Assembly: GCF_011806525.1 (NCBI RefSeq) | Contig: NZ_JAAVKI010000002.1 | Span: 1 to 64,000, forward strand | Origin: Thalassospira sp. HF15 | GTDB taxonomy: Bacteria > Pseudomonadota > Alphaproteobacteria > Rhodospirillales > Thalassospiraceae | Length of the DNA stretch: 64,000 nt | Direction: 5' to 3' | Shown here: positions 25,003 to 33,596 of the stretch, piece after piece | Position numbering within the stretch: position 1 is the first letter of the stretch | Layout of the letters: each line of letters begins with the position of its first letter | Program-made: the position numbers and the translations under genes | The notes under the pieces: model-generated | The model's database searches: none | Told to the model about the DNA's origin: nothing | Seen by the model: only the letters and a program-made list of their open reading frames with translations

Positions 25003-26160
25003 TTAGCCTTCCGGCACCATGCGCCAGATCACACTGGCATGGTCATCGGAAATCAGGATCGATCCGTCGATATAGTGTTTCACATCGACCGGACGTCCGA
25101 TCACTGCACCATTGCTGCGCAAAAATCCATCGAGAAACGCGTTCTCTGCGACCGGCTTATCATTGATGAATTCCACCCTGACCACCTTGTACCCATCCGG
25201 GATCGTGCGGTTCCAGGATCCATGCAGGGCAACCAGTGCATCCTCGCCGTCAAAGGTGAAACCAAGCGGTGCATTATGGGCATTAAAGGTAAATTCCGGG
25301 AAAGTGACCGTTTCTGGCACCATCTCATCGGAAAATTGCGGGCTTCTGGTGTCGCTCCCAGCATACCACGGATAACCAAAGAACTGGCCGGGCTGGCTGG
25401 CACGATTAAGTTCCTCACGCGGAATATTATCGCCCAGCATATCTCCGCCGTTATCGGTAAACCAAAGCTCTTTGGTTTCGGGATGGAACGTCAGTCCCAC
25501 CGAATTGCGAATGCCACTGGCATAAATCTGTGGTGCGCCACCATTGACGGGAATCGAGATGATCGTGCCTTCAAGGCCGCTTACCTTGCAGATATTGCAA
25601 GGGGCCCCGACCGCAACGAACAAGCGGTTGCCATCTGGCGAAAGTGCGGCATAGCGCCAACCATGATGGCGCTCATCAGGCAGATTGGTAAACAGGACAC
25701 GCGGTTGACCAAGGGTTTTGCCGTCAAAATTGGTAAGGTCATAAGATACAATGCGATGCTGATCGGCCACAAACAGGGTGCCGGGCTGATAGGCAATCCC
25801 GTTGGCCAGCTTGAAGTCATCAGCAATCAGATTGACGTTTTCAGTAACGCCATCGCCATCTTCATCACTTACGAAATAAAGGTTGGGTCCGCGCGTGCCG
25901 ACAAAAATGCCACCCAGTTCCGGGGCAACCGCAATCGTTCGGGCATTGCGGACTTCGGCAAACACCGTCAGGCGATAGCCGCTTTCTGCACTCAGCATTG
26001 ATTGAATGCGCGCCACCCGCTCGGAAACCTGTTGGGCCTCGGCCGAAAGGTTTACCGCCGACAAGACCATGGCAAAACCGAACCCCAAACACAAACGCCC
26101 GGCCCATCGGCGTGCGGTGTGCAACTTGCGACGGAAGTCCGGGCGTAAATATTGGGTCAT
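25003..26160 (-). CDS. PQQ-dependent sugar dehydrogenase family protein (soluble aldose/sorbosone type)
   Basis: The 385-residue protein has a signal peptide (LGFGFAMVLSAVNLSAEA) and a beta-propeller of the sugar/L-sorbosone dehydrogenase family. Visible motifs are RTIAVAPELGGIFVGTRG, ADDFKLANGIAYQPGTLFVA, DERHHGWRYAALSPDG with the catalytic-type His, GAPCNICK, SGIRNSVGLTFHP and LWFTDNGGD. Such enzymes oxidise sugars in the periplasm using PQQ. No PQQ-biosynthesis genes or electron-acceptor partner lie nearby. It has no operon partner; tRNA-Gly is downstream and gpt is upstream on the same strand. The substrate is not predictable. Confidence 0.88.
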   Translation of the reverse strand: MTQYLRPDFRRKLHTARRWAGRLCLGFGFAMVLSAVNLSAEAQQVSERVARIQSMLSAESGYRLTVFAEVRNARTIAVAPELGGIFVGTRGPNLYFVSDEDGDGVTENVNLIADDFKLANGIAYQPGTLFVADQHRIVSYDLTNFDGKTLGQPRVLFTNLPDERHHGWRYAALSPDGNRLFVAVGAPCNICKVSGLEGTIISIPVNGGAPQIYASGIRNSVGLTFHPETKELWFTDNGGDMLGDNIPREELNRASQPGQFFGYPWYAGSDTRSPQFSDEMVPETVTFPEFTFNAHNAPLGFTFDGEDALVALHGSWNRTIPDGYKVVRVEFINDKPVAENAFLDGFLRSNGAVIGRPVDVKHYIDGSILISDDHASVIWRMVPEG

Positions 26161-26222
26161 CCTGAATTCTCCTTGTCTGGCAATCGGCCTTACAAGGGAT
26201 ACGGATGTTTTTCCCTTGCCGA

Positions 26223-26702
26223 TTAACGAGCGCGTTCAGAGATCGGGGCGTTGACCGACAATTCCATATCCCACGGGAAGTAAATCCAGGTGTCCTGGGA
26301 TACTTCGGTCACGAAGCTATCGACGATTTCGCGGCCAAGCGGCTTGGCATAGACCGTGGCGAAATGCGCCTTTGGCAGTTTTTCGCGCACCGCCTTGGCT
26401 GTTTTGCCGGTATCGACCAGATCATCAATGATCAGCATATCGGTGCCGTCACCTTCGATGTCTTTCAGCCATTCCAGATCGCCGCGCGTCTTGTCAGAGT
26501 AGCTGCGAATACACACCGTATCAATCAGGCGAATATCAAGTTCGCGTGCAATAATCGCCGCCGGGACAAGACCGCCACGGGTGATTGCCACGATTCCCTT
26601 GTACGGGCCTTTTTCCAAAAGTCGCCATGCCAGTGCACGGGCGTCGCGATGCATCTGTTCCCAGGAAACCGGGAAACCTTTGTTATAAGCAGCTTCGCTC
26701 AC
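26223..26702 (-). CDS. gpt: Xanthine-guanine phosphoribosyltransferase
   Basis: Gpt salvages xanthine and guanine by transferring ribose-5-phosphate from PRPP. The 159-residue protein has the PRPP-binding motif [17 protein letters not shown] near residue 88. The N-terminal [20 protein letters not shown] and the base-recognition end [11 protein letters not shown] are also characteristic. The start is GTG 26702, with AGGAGA about ten bases upstream and a second Ser-Glu N-terminus like other family members. It is probably transcribed alone. Confidence 0.95.
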   Translation of the reverse strand: MSEAAYNKGFPVSWEQMHRDARALAWRLLEKGPYKGIVAITRGGLVPAAIIARELDIRLIDTVCIRSYSDKTRGDLEWLKDIEGDGTDMLIIDDLVDTGKTAKAVREKLPKAHFATVYAKPLGREIVDSFVTEVSQDTWIYFPWDMELSVNAPISERAR

Positions 26703-26858
26703 AAGAATTCTCCTGCGCCAGATCGGTTCGCTAAATGAATGTGCCCGGACACCCCCACAAGGACGTCGTCATCCAGACCCGCATTCCACAAAATCAAGCC
26801 GCTTAACTACGCCGAGTTGGGCACGAAGGCAAGTCCTCGCTGGCTCGTTTGACGTTTG

Positions 26859-28412
26859 TTACTGCGAATTCATCCGCGCTTGGAGCAATGTGGAAAAATC
26901 TCTGCCAAGTTTTTCGACGGGCTTTGACCAGTCACCCGGCTGTTCCTGACGGTAGATGCGCATGGTCGGGTACCAGGGGCTGTCGGAGCGATCAACCATC
27001 CAACGCCAGTCGGTTGTATAAAGCTGCAGCATCCAGACCGGAATACCAAGCGCGCCAGCAAGATGAGCCGGTGAGCTGTCGATTGTGATCACCAGATCCA
27101 TCTCGCGCATCAGCGCTGCACTATCGCCAAAATCGTTAATGTGATCGCCCAGATCCGTGACAAAGGCATGCAGGCCAAGCTTGTCGATATCGCCCCGTCG
27201 CTCATCAACCTGGAAGCTGTAAAACGCAGCCCCTTTGGCCGAGAGGATCGGCAGAAGGGTTTCAAGCGGGCAGGATCGATCCCGCGGGTTCAGCTTGCCC
27301 GCCCAGATCAAACCGACCTTAAGGGCCGTTCCCGGTGGCGGTGCCAGTCGGGCGCGTTTGCCTTGCGGTGGCGACAGATAGCTATCTGTCGAGATTTTCT
27401 GAAGGTCGTTTTCCCCGATGCCCATCACATGCGGCAGGCTGAGAAGCGGCACATGCACATCAAATTCCGGAAGGGCGCGGCCCTTTTCAACCACAGTGCC
27501 AACACCGGGTACTGTCTTCATGATCGGGATCAGTTCCTTGCGACATTCCAGGATCACATGCCCGGCCTTTTTCGCCACCAACGGCACAAAGCGGGCAAAC
27601 TGGATCATGTCGCCAAAGCCCTGCTCGGCGCGCAGCAAAATCCGTTTGCCACGCAAATCCAGCTTGCCATCCCATTCCGGGGCACTTTCAAGCGGTCGGA
27701 TCGGATTGTCGGCAAGTTTGCGGCGCGTTTCATACCCCGCCCAGCCTTCGCCGTAGTTACCAAGCGCAAGATGAGCCAGCGCCCTGTCCCAATTGGCATC
27801 GACGTAATCCGGATCAATCGTAAGGGCGCGCTCGAAATAGTCGAGCGCCTCTTCGAAGCGGTTCATGTCGCGATAAACAAGGCCAGCATTAAAAGTGTGT
27901 GACTTGATCGTGTCATCAAGTTCAAGTGCCTTGTTGTGCGCGACAAGTGCCTCGTCAAAGCGCATCATTTCACGTAGGCAGTTCCCCATGTTCGACCACA
28001 TGCCTGCATTTTGCGGGCGAATATCCGCAGCACGGCGATACGCGATCAGCGCAGCATCGAATTTCTTGCTTCGGCGCAAGGCGACGCCAAGGTTGTTCCA
28101 GACATCCGGTTGATTGGGGTTCTGACGAAGGGCTGTGCTGTACAGGCGAATAGCATCATCAATCTGCCCCGCCTGATGGGCGGCAAGCCCGCGCTGAAAC
28201 AGATCGCTGATCACTTGCCGCCGTTGCACGGCGACGTCGGCACTTTGCTGTGCAGCTGCACTGTTTGTCGATGCCGCAACATCATCTCTATTGGGGGTCG
28301 CTTCACCGGGGTCCACAACCGCGTCATCCTGCTTGGCTGTTTTGCTTCTTGCCGAAGCTTTCGACGCCTTCTTTGCCGGTCGTTTCTTACGTGTTGTTGC
28401 CGCTTTCGCCAT
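26859..28412 (-). CDS. TPR-repeat protein with glycosyltransferase-like C-terminal domain
   Basis: The 517-residue protein begins with a lysine/alanine-rich basic tail (TTRKKRPAKKASKASARSKT). Four or five tetratricopeptide repeats follow at about 68-205, for example PDVWNNLGVALRRSKKFDAA and SNMGNCLREMMRFDEALVAH. A Rossmann-like domain then ends with LVITIDSSPAHLAGALGIPV and WMLQLYTTDWRWMVDRSDSP. This last region is the heptosyl/O-GlcNAc-type transferase signature seen in alphaproteobacterial TPR-glycosyltransferases, some linked to protein or surface glycosylation. No signal peptide is present. It stands alone, so the acceptor is unknown. Confidence 0.85.
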   Translation of the reverse strand: MAKAATTRKKRPAKKASKASARSKTAKQDDAVVDPGEATPNRDDVAASTNSAAAQQSADVAVQRRQVISDLFQRGLAAHQAGQIDDAIRLYSTALRQNPNQPDVWNNLGVALRRSKKFDAALIAYRRAADIRPQNAGMWSNMGNCLREMMRFDEALVAHNKALELDDTIKSHTFNAGLVYRDMNRFEEALDYFERALTIDPDYVDANWDRALAHLALGNYGEGWAGYETRRKLADNPIRPLESAPEWDGKLDLRGKRILLRAEQGFGDMIQFARFVPLVAKKAGHVILECRKELIPIMKTVPGVGTVVEKGRALPEFDVHVPLLSLPHVMGIGENDLQKISTDSYLSPPQGKRARLAPPPGTALKVGLIWAGKLNPRDRSCPLETLLPILSAKGAAFYSFQVDERRGDIDKLGLHAFVTDLGDHINDFGDSAALMREMDLVITIDSSPAHLAGALGIPVWMLQLYTTDWRWMVDRSDSPWYPTMRIYRQEQPGDWSKPVEKLGRDFSTLLQARMNSQ

Positions 28413-28653
28413 GCGCGTTCCCCTGTGCTTCCGCTTGCATCAGGCAGAAGCAATTGCCCTTACAGGCATTTCATTAGACGGACTATACCCTCACCGCACG
28501 CTGCGTGCACGGTGCTGCCCTATTAGCAAAAAACCTAAATTAGCAAAAAAGCCTTACCAATAAGTGGATTTCTTCATTTGGGTTATGGAAATGGAATATT
28601 CACCACGCCAACCAATTATTCTTGTCGGCGTTCCTGTATTTGGGTGAATTGCC

Positions 28654-29094
28654 CTAGCGCAGTGGATCGCGTTTCCGCGCGTTTTCATCAAGGCGCATCA
28701 TCATCATGTCATCCAGATCGGCATATCCATGCTGGCGATACAGCGGCTGCATGTCCGCCGTCGCCAAAAGCCAGCGTTTCACACGCTGTAATTCCGGATG
28801 GGCATGCAACGCATCCAACATTTTGGCGGCAATGCCCATGCGGCGATATCCGGGATCAACAAATACATCGGCAACATAGGCAATGGCGATCTGATCACTG
28901 ACCACACGCGCAAAGCCAACCTGACGCCCATCGCAATAGGCCCCGACGGGAAATGACATCTCGACAGATCGGTCGAATTCACCGCGTGTTCGCCCGGCCG
29001 ACCAATAGGACGCGGCGATAAAATCATAGCAATAGGCAAGATCAATCCGTGATCGATCCAGACTGATTTCAATGGTTTTACTGCCATCTGCCAT
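28654..29094 (-). CDS. GNAT-family N-acetyltransferase
   Basis: The 146-residue protein has the GNAT fold. The acetyl-CoA-binding stretch is VADVFVDPGYRRMGIAAKML (R/Q-x-x-G-x-A type). It is preceded by YCDGRQVGFARVVSDQIAI and ends with LATADMQPLYRQHGYADL. This resembles small-molecule or protein acetyltransferases of the YjgM/PhnO type, but the acceptor cannot be told. It follows ubiB downstream on the same strand after 27 bases and may be in its operon. Confidence 0.85.
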   Translation of the reverse strand: MADGSKTIEISLDRSRIDLAYCYDFIAASYWSAGRTRGEFDRSVEMSFPVGAYCDGRQVGFARVVSDQIAIAYVADVFVDPGYRRMGIAAKMLDALHAHPELQRVKRWLLATADMQPLYRQHGYADLDDMMMMRLDENARKRDPLR

Positions 29095-29121
29095 GATGGT
29101 CGTCTCGCAAAGATAATTTGA

Positions 29122-30684
29122 TTATTTCAGGTAAACCGCAACGGCCAGTGCCGCAATCGCTACCCACATCACAAGTGACTGGCGCGAAAAGCCGCGGGAT
29201 TTCCCCTGACCGTTGCTTTGTTTCCCGCGCATGGCAGAAACCGTTTCGGGATGCAGGCGAAGGCCCTGTTCTGTGAACACAGAAGACGCCTGTTCGGCCG
29301 CTTCCAAAACGCGCGGAAGACGGCGCAACATTGTGCCTGCCTGAAGGCTCGCTTCCTTGATCTTGGCTTCCGGACCAAGGTTTTCACGCATCCACTCTTC
29401 GATCAGCGGACGCGACAATTCCCACATGTTCTCATTCGGGCTAAGAATGCGCGAAAGCCCCTCGGCAACGATCATGGTTTTTTGCAGCATCAAAAGCTGC
29501 GGCTGGGTTTCCATGCCAAACTGTTCTGTGATCTGGAAAAGCTGCCCCAAAAGTCGACCAACAGAAATATCGGCCAGTTCCTTGCCAAGGATCGGCTCGC
29601 CAATCGACCGGCAGGCCTGCTGGAAGTTCTCAAGCGACTGGTTACGCGGAACATAACCCGCTTCAAAATGGACCTCGGCAACGCGATGGTAATCGCGGGT
29701 CAAAAAGCCCAGAAGCATCTCGGCAAGATAAAGACGGGTCTGTTTGTCCACCCGACCCATGATGCCGAAATCAACCAGACTGACCCGGCCGTTTTCATCA
29801 ACAAACAGGTTGCCCGGGTGCATATCCGCATGGAAAAACCCGTCGCGGAAAACCTGCTGGAAGAACGCACCAGCAGCCTTGGCCAGCAGATCGGAACGAT
29901 CAACACCCATGCGATCAAGGGCCTCGACATTATCAATCCGCACACCCTTGACCCGTTCCATGGTCATCACGTGTTCGGCGGTACGTTCCCAGTCAATCTG
30001 CGGGATATAATAGGTCGGGTCGTCTTCGAAATTGTCACGGAACTCCGATGCCGCCGCGGCCTCGAAACGCAGGTCCATCTCAAGATGAACACTGTCTTCA
30101 AGCGCCTTGACCGTTTCAATCGGTTTAAGACGACGCAGACGCGGCTGGGTCAGCTCGACAAGTTCGGCGATCCAGTAAAACAGATCCATATCGCGCGCAA
30201 AGCGGTATCTGATATCCGGGCGCAGCACCTTGACCGCGACTTCGCGCCCATCGGTCGTGGTCGCAAAATGCACCTGCGCGATGGATGCCGCTGCCACCGG
30301 CTCTTCATCAAATTCGGCAAACAGCATGTCAAACGGTTCGGCCAGCTGTTCGGTGATGATGCGTTTGGCAACCTTGGCCGAAAACGGCGGCAAGCGATCC
30401 TGAAGCGATGAAAGATCCGCCGCAACATCATCGCCGATCAGATCGGATCGGGTCGCCAAGGTCTGGCCGAGCTTGATGAAAGCGGGACCAAGTTCCTCAA
30501 GCGCACGGGCAAGTCGTTTACCGGGCGGCAGGTCGGATCGGCGTGAAAACGGTGCTGTCAGGCGGGCCAGAAACGCCACAAGCTTCCCGCCCGGCACAAG
30601 GGCCAGCGGAAACAACGCATCATAGCGTGCCAATGTGCGCGCCATGGCAAGCAGGCGAAAGCTGTTACGAACAAAACGGATCAT
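29122..30684 (-). CDS. ubiB: Ubiquinone biosynthesis regulatory kinase-like protein UbiB
   Basis: UbiB (ABC1/AarF family) is an atypical kinase-like ATPase required for ubiquinone synthesis. The 520-residue protein has the family KxGQ motif in FIKLGQTLATRSDLI. The alanine-rich loop is VAAASIAQVHFA, the catalytic FHADMHPGNLF is present, and the metal-binding SLVDFGIMGR follows. Two short hydrophobic helices sit at the C-terminus (LVMWVAIAALAVAVYLK), anchoring it to the inner membrane. It lies 13 bases downstream of ubiE on the same strand, the classic ubiE-ubiB order. Confidence 0.96.
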   Translation of the reverse strand: MIRFVRNSFRLLAMARTLARYDALFPLALVPGGKLVAFLARLTAPFSRRSDLPPGKRLARALEELGPAFIKLGQTLATRSDLIGDDVAADLSSLQDRLPPFSAKVAKRIITEQLAEPFDMLFAEFDEEPVAAASIAQVHFATTTDGREVAVKVLRPDIRYRFARDMDLFYWIAELVELTQPRLRRLKPIETVKALEDSVHLEMDLRFEAAAASEFRDNFEDDPTYYIPQIDWERTAEHVMTMERVKGVRIDNVEALDRMGVDRSDLLAKAAGAFFQQVFRDGFFHADMHPGNLFVDENGRVSLVDFGIMGRVDKQTRLYLAEMLLGFLTRDYHRVAEVHFEAGYVPRNQSLENFQQACRSIGEPILGKELADISVGRLLGQLFQITEQFGMETQPQLLMLQKTMIVAEGLSRILSPNENMWELSRPLIEEWMRENLGPEAKIKEASLQAGTMLRRLPRVLEAAEQASSVFTEQGLRLHPETVSAMRGKQSNGQGKSRGFSRQSLVMWVAIAALAVAVYLK

Positions 30685-30697
30685 GCGTCAAACGCCC

Positions 30698-31471
30698 TCA
30701 AATCCGCCAACCGGAATGAATGGCTGCAATCCCGCCAGACAGGTTGCGGTATTTCACCCGCTCGAACCCGGCAGCACGGATCATGGATGCAAAAGTTTCC
30801 TGATCTGGGAACTTTCGAATGCTTTCTGCGAGATACTGATACGCTTCGCGATTGCCCGCGATGAAGCGGCCAATTTCAGGCAGAAGCTTGAACGAGTAGG
30901 TATCATACAGCTTATCGAACCCCGGCACGACGACCTTGGAAAATTCAAGACACTGGAATTTTCCACCCGGACGCAGCACGCGATACGCTTCCGAAAGGGC
31001 TTCGTCGATGCGGGTCACGTTGCGAATGCCAAAGGCGATGGTATAGGCATCAACAGACTGATCAGGCAGCGGCAATTTCTGCGCATCACCAACGGTCCAG
31101 TTGATATTTTTAAGAAGCCCGTGGTCGACCGCGCGGTCGCGTCCGACATGGAGCATCTCGTAATTGATGTCACATACAGTGACAGAGCCACCACCGTTTT
31201 TCAGGAAGCGAAACGCAATATCCCCGGTGCCCCCGGCAACGTCGAGCAACTTCATGCCCGGACGCGGCTTGAGCTCGTTGATGAAGCTGTCTTTCCACAA
31301 GCGATGCACCCCACCGCTCATCAGATCGTTCATCAGGTCATATTTCGACGCAACAGTGTCGAAAACCTCGCGCACCATGGATGCCTTCTGGCTCTCGGGA
31401 ACATCACGAAAACCAAAATGGGTTGTGTTTTCGCCGGTTTCGCCCGCGGCAGGGTCTGTGTTCTTGCTCAT
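30698..31471 (-). CDS. ubiE: Ubiquinone/menaquinone C-methyltransferase UbiE
   Basis: UbiE is the SAM-dependent C-methyltransferase of ubiquinone (and menaquinone) synthesis. The 257-residue protein has the SAM-binding [15 protein letters not shown], the family signature [17 protein letters not shown], and [21 protein letters not shown] start at ATG 31471, giving MSKNTDPA...; an in-frame ATG at 31531 lies further upstream. It is divergent from trpF, with 156 bases between the two start codons, and ubiB follows downstream. The ribosome-binding site is weak. Confidence 0.95.
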   Translation of the reverse strand: MSKNTDPAAGETGENTTHFGFRDVPESQKASMVREVFDTVASKYDLMNDLMSGGVHRLWKDSFINELKPRPGMKLLDVAGGTGDIAFRFLKNGGGSVTVCDINYEMLHVGRDRAVDHGLLKNINWTVGDAQKLPLPDQSVDAYTIAFGIRNVTRIDEALSEAYRVLRPGGKFQCLEFSKVVVPGFDKLYDTYSFKLLPEIGRFIAGNREAYQYLAESIRKFPDQETFASMIRAAGFERVKYRNLSGGIAAIHSGWRI

Positions 31472-31627
31472 GGCCGGGAAAATAGCGCAGCAATGATTAT
31501 CCTGCCAGTGGAAAGCCACGACAAAACGCAAATATCCTGTTGGAAGGCGATGGTTTCTGTTAAGTCAATCAGACGCAACAACCCTTTGTTGCCAAGATTA
31601 GAGTGAAGACAAGAACAGGATGCCCCG

Positions 31628-32272
31628 ATGACCTGCATGGTAAAAATCTGTGGAATTAACAGCGAAGATGCCGCGATTGCAGCCATGAGTGCCGGGGCAG
31701 ATGCCCTTGGATATGTCTTCTTCCCGCCAAGCCCACGCCATATCTCGCTTAAAGGCGCCAAGACGCTGACTGAACGCGTCCCCAACAGCATTTACAAGGT
31801 CGGCCTGTTTGTCGAAGCCGGCGATGAAGCACTGGAAAACGCGATCCAGGCTGGCAACCTTGATGTCATTCAGCTTCATGGCAAGGAGAGCCCGGAACGC
31901 GTCGCCAAGGTAAAGGAACGCTTTGGGCTTAAGGTCATGAAAGCCATTTCCGTCAGCACCGCGAATGACATCGAAAACGCCAAGAAAAACTATGACGGCG
32001 TTGCCGATTTCCTGCTGTTTGATGCCAAACCGCCCAAGGACAGCGTCCTTCCCGGCGGCAATGCGGTTTCGTTCGACTGGACGCTTCTGACCGGTCAGAA
32101 TTTCAAAAGCAACTGGATGCTGGCCGGTGGCCTTGATCCAAGCAACGTCGCAGAGGCCGTCAAAATTTCCGGCGCCCCGTGGGTTGATGTTTCATCAGGT
32201 GTGGAACGCACCAAGGGTGTCAAGGATGCCCGCAAGATTGCTGATTTCATCCATGCGGCAAAAGGGTACTGA
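31628..32272 (+). CDS. trpF: Phosphoribosylanthranilate isomerase
   Basis: TrpF isomerises N-(5'-phosphoribosyl)anthranilate in tryptophan biosynthesis. The 214-residue TIM-barrel has the catalytic Cys in VKICGI near residue 8, the phosphate-side motif ALGYVFFPPSPRHIS, and an Asp in LLFDAKPPKDSVLPGGNAVSF. The C-terminal WMLAGGLDPSNVAEAV and PWVDVSSGVE binding loops are also standard. It starts at ATG 31628. It lies about 1.3 kb upstream of the trpE(G) leader but is separated by the channel gene, so no trp operon is present here. trpB and trpA are not in the window. Confidence 0.95.
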   Translation: MTCMVKICGINSEDAAIAAMSAGADALGYVFFPPSPRHISLKGAKTLTERVPNSIYKVGLFVEAGDEALENAIQAGNLDVIQLHGKESPERVAKVKERFGLKVMKAISVSTANDIENAKKNYDGVADFLLFDAKPPKDSVLPGGNAVSFDWTLLTGQNFKSNWMLAGGLDPSNVAEAVKISGAPWVDVSSGVERTKGVKDARKIADFIHAAKGY

Positions 32273-32376
32273 CCGGATCATTCAGGTGGTTTAACCATTT
32301 CTGAAATGATTGGCGCAAAACTCACCGGGCAACAGTGCAATAGTGCACCCCACTGCCCGGACCGAATGCGCGCGCC

Positions 32377-33369
32377 ATGAAACCGACTCTTCGATCTCGA
32401 ACACAAAAACTTCTGCACGGTGTTGACCGGGAGTCGCGCTTTTCGCTTTTTGTGCATCTGGTTCTGGCCAGTGCAATTATCATCAACGTCATCTCAGTGA
32501 TCTTTGATTCGGTCGAAGCCTTTGCCGAGCGCTACTTCTTCCTGTTTGCTGCCATCGAGATCATCTGTACGCTGATTTTTGCCCTCGAATACGGCCTGCG
32601 TGTTTGGTCAGCACCTGATAACCCGCGCTTTAATGGCCGCTTTGCGCGCCTGCGCTATATGCTGACTCCGATGGCGCTGATTGATCTTGTTGCGATCCTG
32701 CCGATCTTCCTGTGGTTCTTTACCAGCATTGATTTGCGCTTTATCCGCATTGTCCGTTTGCTGCGTTTGTTGAAATTCACCCGTTATTCCACCGGGCTTG
32801 AATTGATGTTGCTGGTCTTTCGTCAGCAGCTTGGCATTTTCGGTGCTGCCAGTGCGGCACTTGCCTGCATGCTGGTCTTTAGCGCCGGGGCGATCTATAT
32901 CGCCGAACACCGTGCCCAACCTGAAGATTTCGGCAATCTGCTTGATTCGCTGTATTGGAGTGTCATCACCCTTGCCACCGTGGGTTATGGCGATGTTGTC
33001 CCGGTCACGCCATTTGGCAAGTTTCTTGCCAGCGTCATCTCGCTGACCGGTATCGGGATTGTGGCTGTTCCGGCCGGTATTCTGGCCTCGGCCTTTAACG
33101 CCGAACTACGCCGCCGCGAAAGTGAATATCGCCATCAGGCCACCCGCCAGCTCCTTGGCAAACGCCTGACCGAACGGGTCCGTCACAAGCTGCGTTCCCA
33201 TCAGGAAGAACTTGGCATCAGCGAAGAACAGGCCCAATGGATCATCGAGGACATCCGTGACGTCCACCGCAATGAAAGCGATGAAATCCTGACCTGTCCG
33301 CACTGCCATCAGCCGCTTCATCTTGAGCTGCGCGATGCCGAAACAACTCCCCCGCCGCAAAAGTCTTGA
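32377..33369 (+). CDS. Voltage-gated potassium channel (ion transporter) with C-terminal CPHC motif
   Basis: The 330-residue protein has six predicted membrane spans. S4 shows regularly spaced Arg in FIRIVRLLRLLKFTRY. The potassium selectivity filter TVGYGD is at 201-206. The cytoplasmic C-terminal ~110 residues contain a charged region and end in ILTCPHCHQPLH with CPHC at 307-310, a zinc-ribbon-like knuckle with only one Cys pair. It should form a tetrameric inner-membrane K+ channel gated by voltage. It lies directly upstream of the trpL leader. The CPHC motif is unusual for a channel tail and could bind metal or mediate oligomer contacts. Confidence 0.88.
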   Translation: MKPTLRSRTQKLLHGVDRESRFSLFVHLVLASAIIINVISVIFDSVEAFAERYFFLFAAIEIICTLIFALEYGLRVWSAPDNPRFNGRFARLRYMLTPMALIDLVAILPIFLWFFTSIDLRFIRIVRLLRLLKFTRYSTGLELMLLVFRQQLGIFGAASAALACMLVFSAGAIYIAEHRAQPEDFGNLLDSLYWSVITLATVGYGDVVPVTPFGKFLASVISLTGIGIVAVPAGILASAFNAELRRRESEYRHQATRQLLGKRLTERVRHKLRSHQEELGISEEQAQWIIEDIRDVHRNESDEILTCPHCHQPLHLELRDAETTPPPQKS

Positions 33370-33394
33370 CGCCCGTGTTTTTTGGGCACATGGT
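33366..33394 (+). promoter_or_regulatory. Candidate trpL promoter
   Basis: TTGACG (33366-33371), a 17-base spacer and a poor -10 (CATGGT, 33389-33394) end 6 bases before the A of the trpL start codon. If used, the RNA would begin at or near that A. In Sinorhizobium the trpL transcript is known to be leaderless. The -10 is weak, so this is tentative. Confidence 0.4.
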
Positions 33395-33400
33395 TGAGGC

Positions 33401-33460
33401 ATGAAAACACACGGCATGAACCCGACCCTTATTGCAAATCGTTGGTGGTGGCTCGCTTAA
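33401..33460 (+). CDS. trpL: Tryptophan leader peptide
   Basis: A 19-residue reading frame runs from ATG 33401 to TAA 33458-33460. It contains three consecutive Trp codons (33442-33450) in the C-terminal NRWWWLA. It is followed at once by mutually exclusive RNA stems and a terminator upstream of trpE(G). This is a classic attenuation leader. No Shine-Dalgarno sequence is correctly spaced upstream (GAGG ends two bases before ATG), which fits leaderless translation as in Sinorhizobium trpL. Confidence 0.93.
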   Translation: MKTHGMNPTLIANRWWWLA

Positions 33461-33530
33461 GCGGGCGGCCAAAACTCATGCCCTAAACATACCGGCCGCC
33501 TCATTCTTGCAGGCGGCTTTGTGTTTTCAG
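33461..33530 (+). promoter_or_regulatory. trp attenuator (antiterminator and terminator stems)
   Basis: GGCGGCC (33464-33470) can pair with GGCCGCC (33494-33500) as antiterminator. Alternatively GCCGCCT (33495-33501) pairs with AGGCGGC (33511-33517), followed by TTTGTGTTTT, as intrinsic terminator. The first segment follows directly after the trpL stop codon. A ribosome stalled on the Trp codons would favour the antiterminator. The remaining ~70 bases to trpE(G) carry AGGAG for its start. Confidence 0.9.
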
Positions 33531-33596
33531 ACCTTTCTACTTCTCTGACGATCACACAGCTCCTGCAGTGCCTGGCACCAAACAGGAGTAACAAAC

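Noticed and set aside
24703..26001. 432-codon plus-strand open frame
   Set aside because: It runs through the tRNA-Gly gene and antisense to the sugar dehydrogenase, and shows no domain.
29218..30411. 397-codon plus-strand open frame
   Set aside because: It is antisense to ubiB, which has all its motifs.
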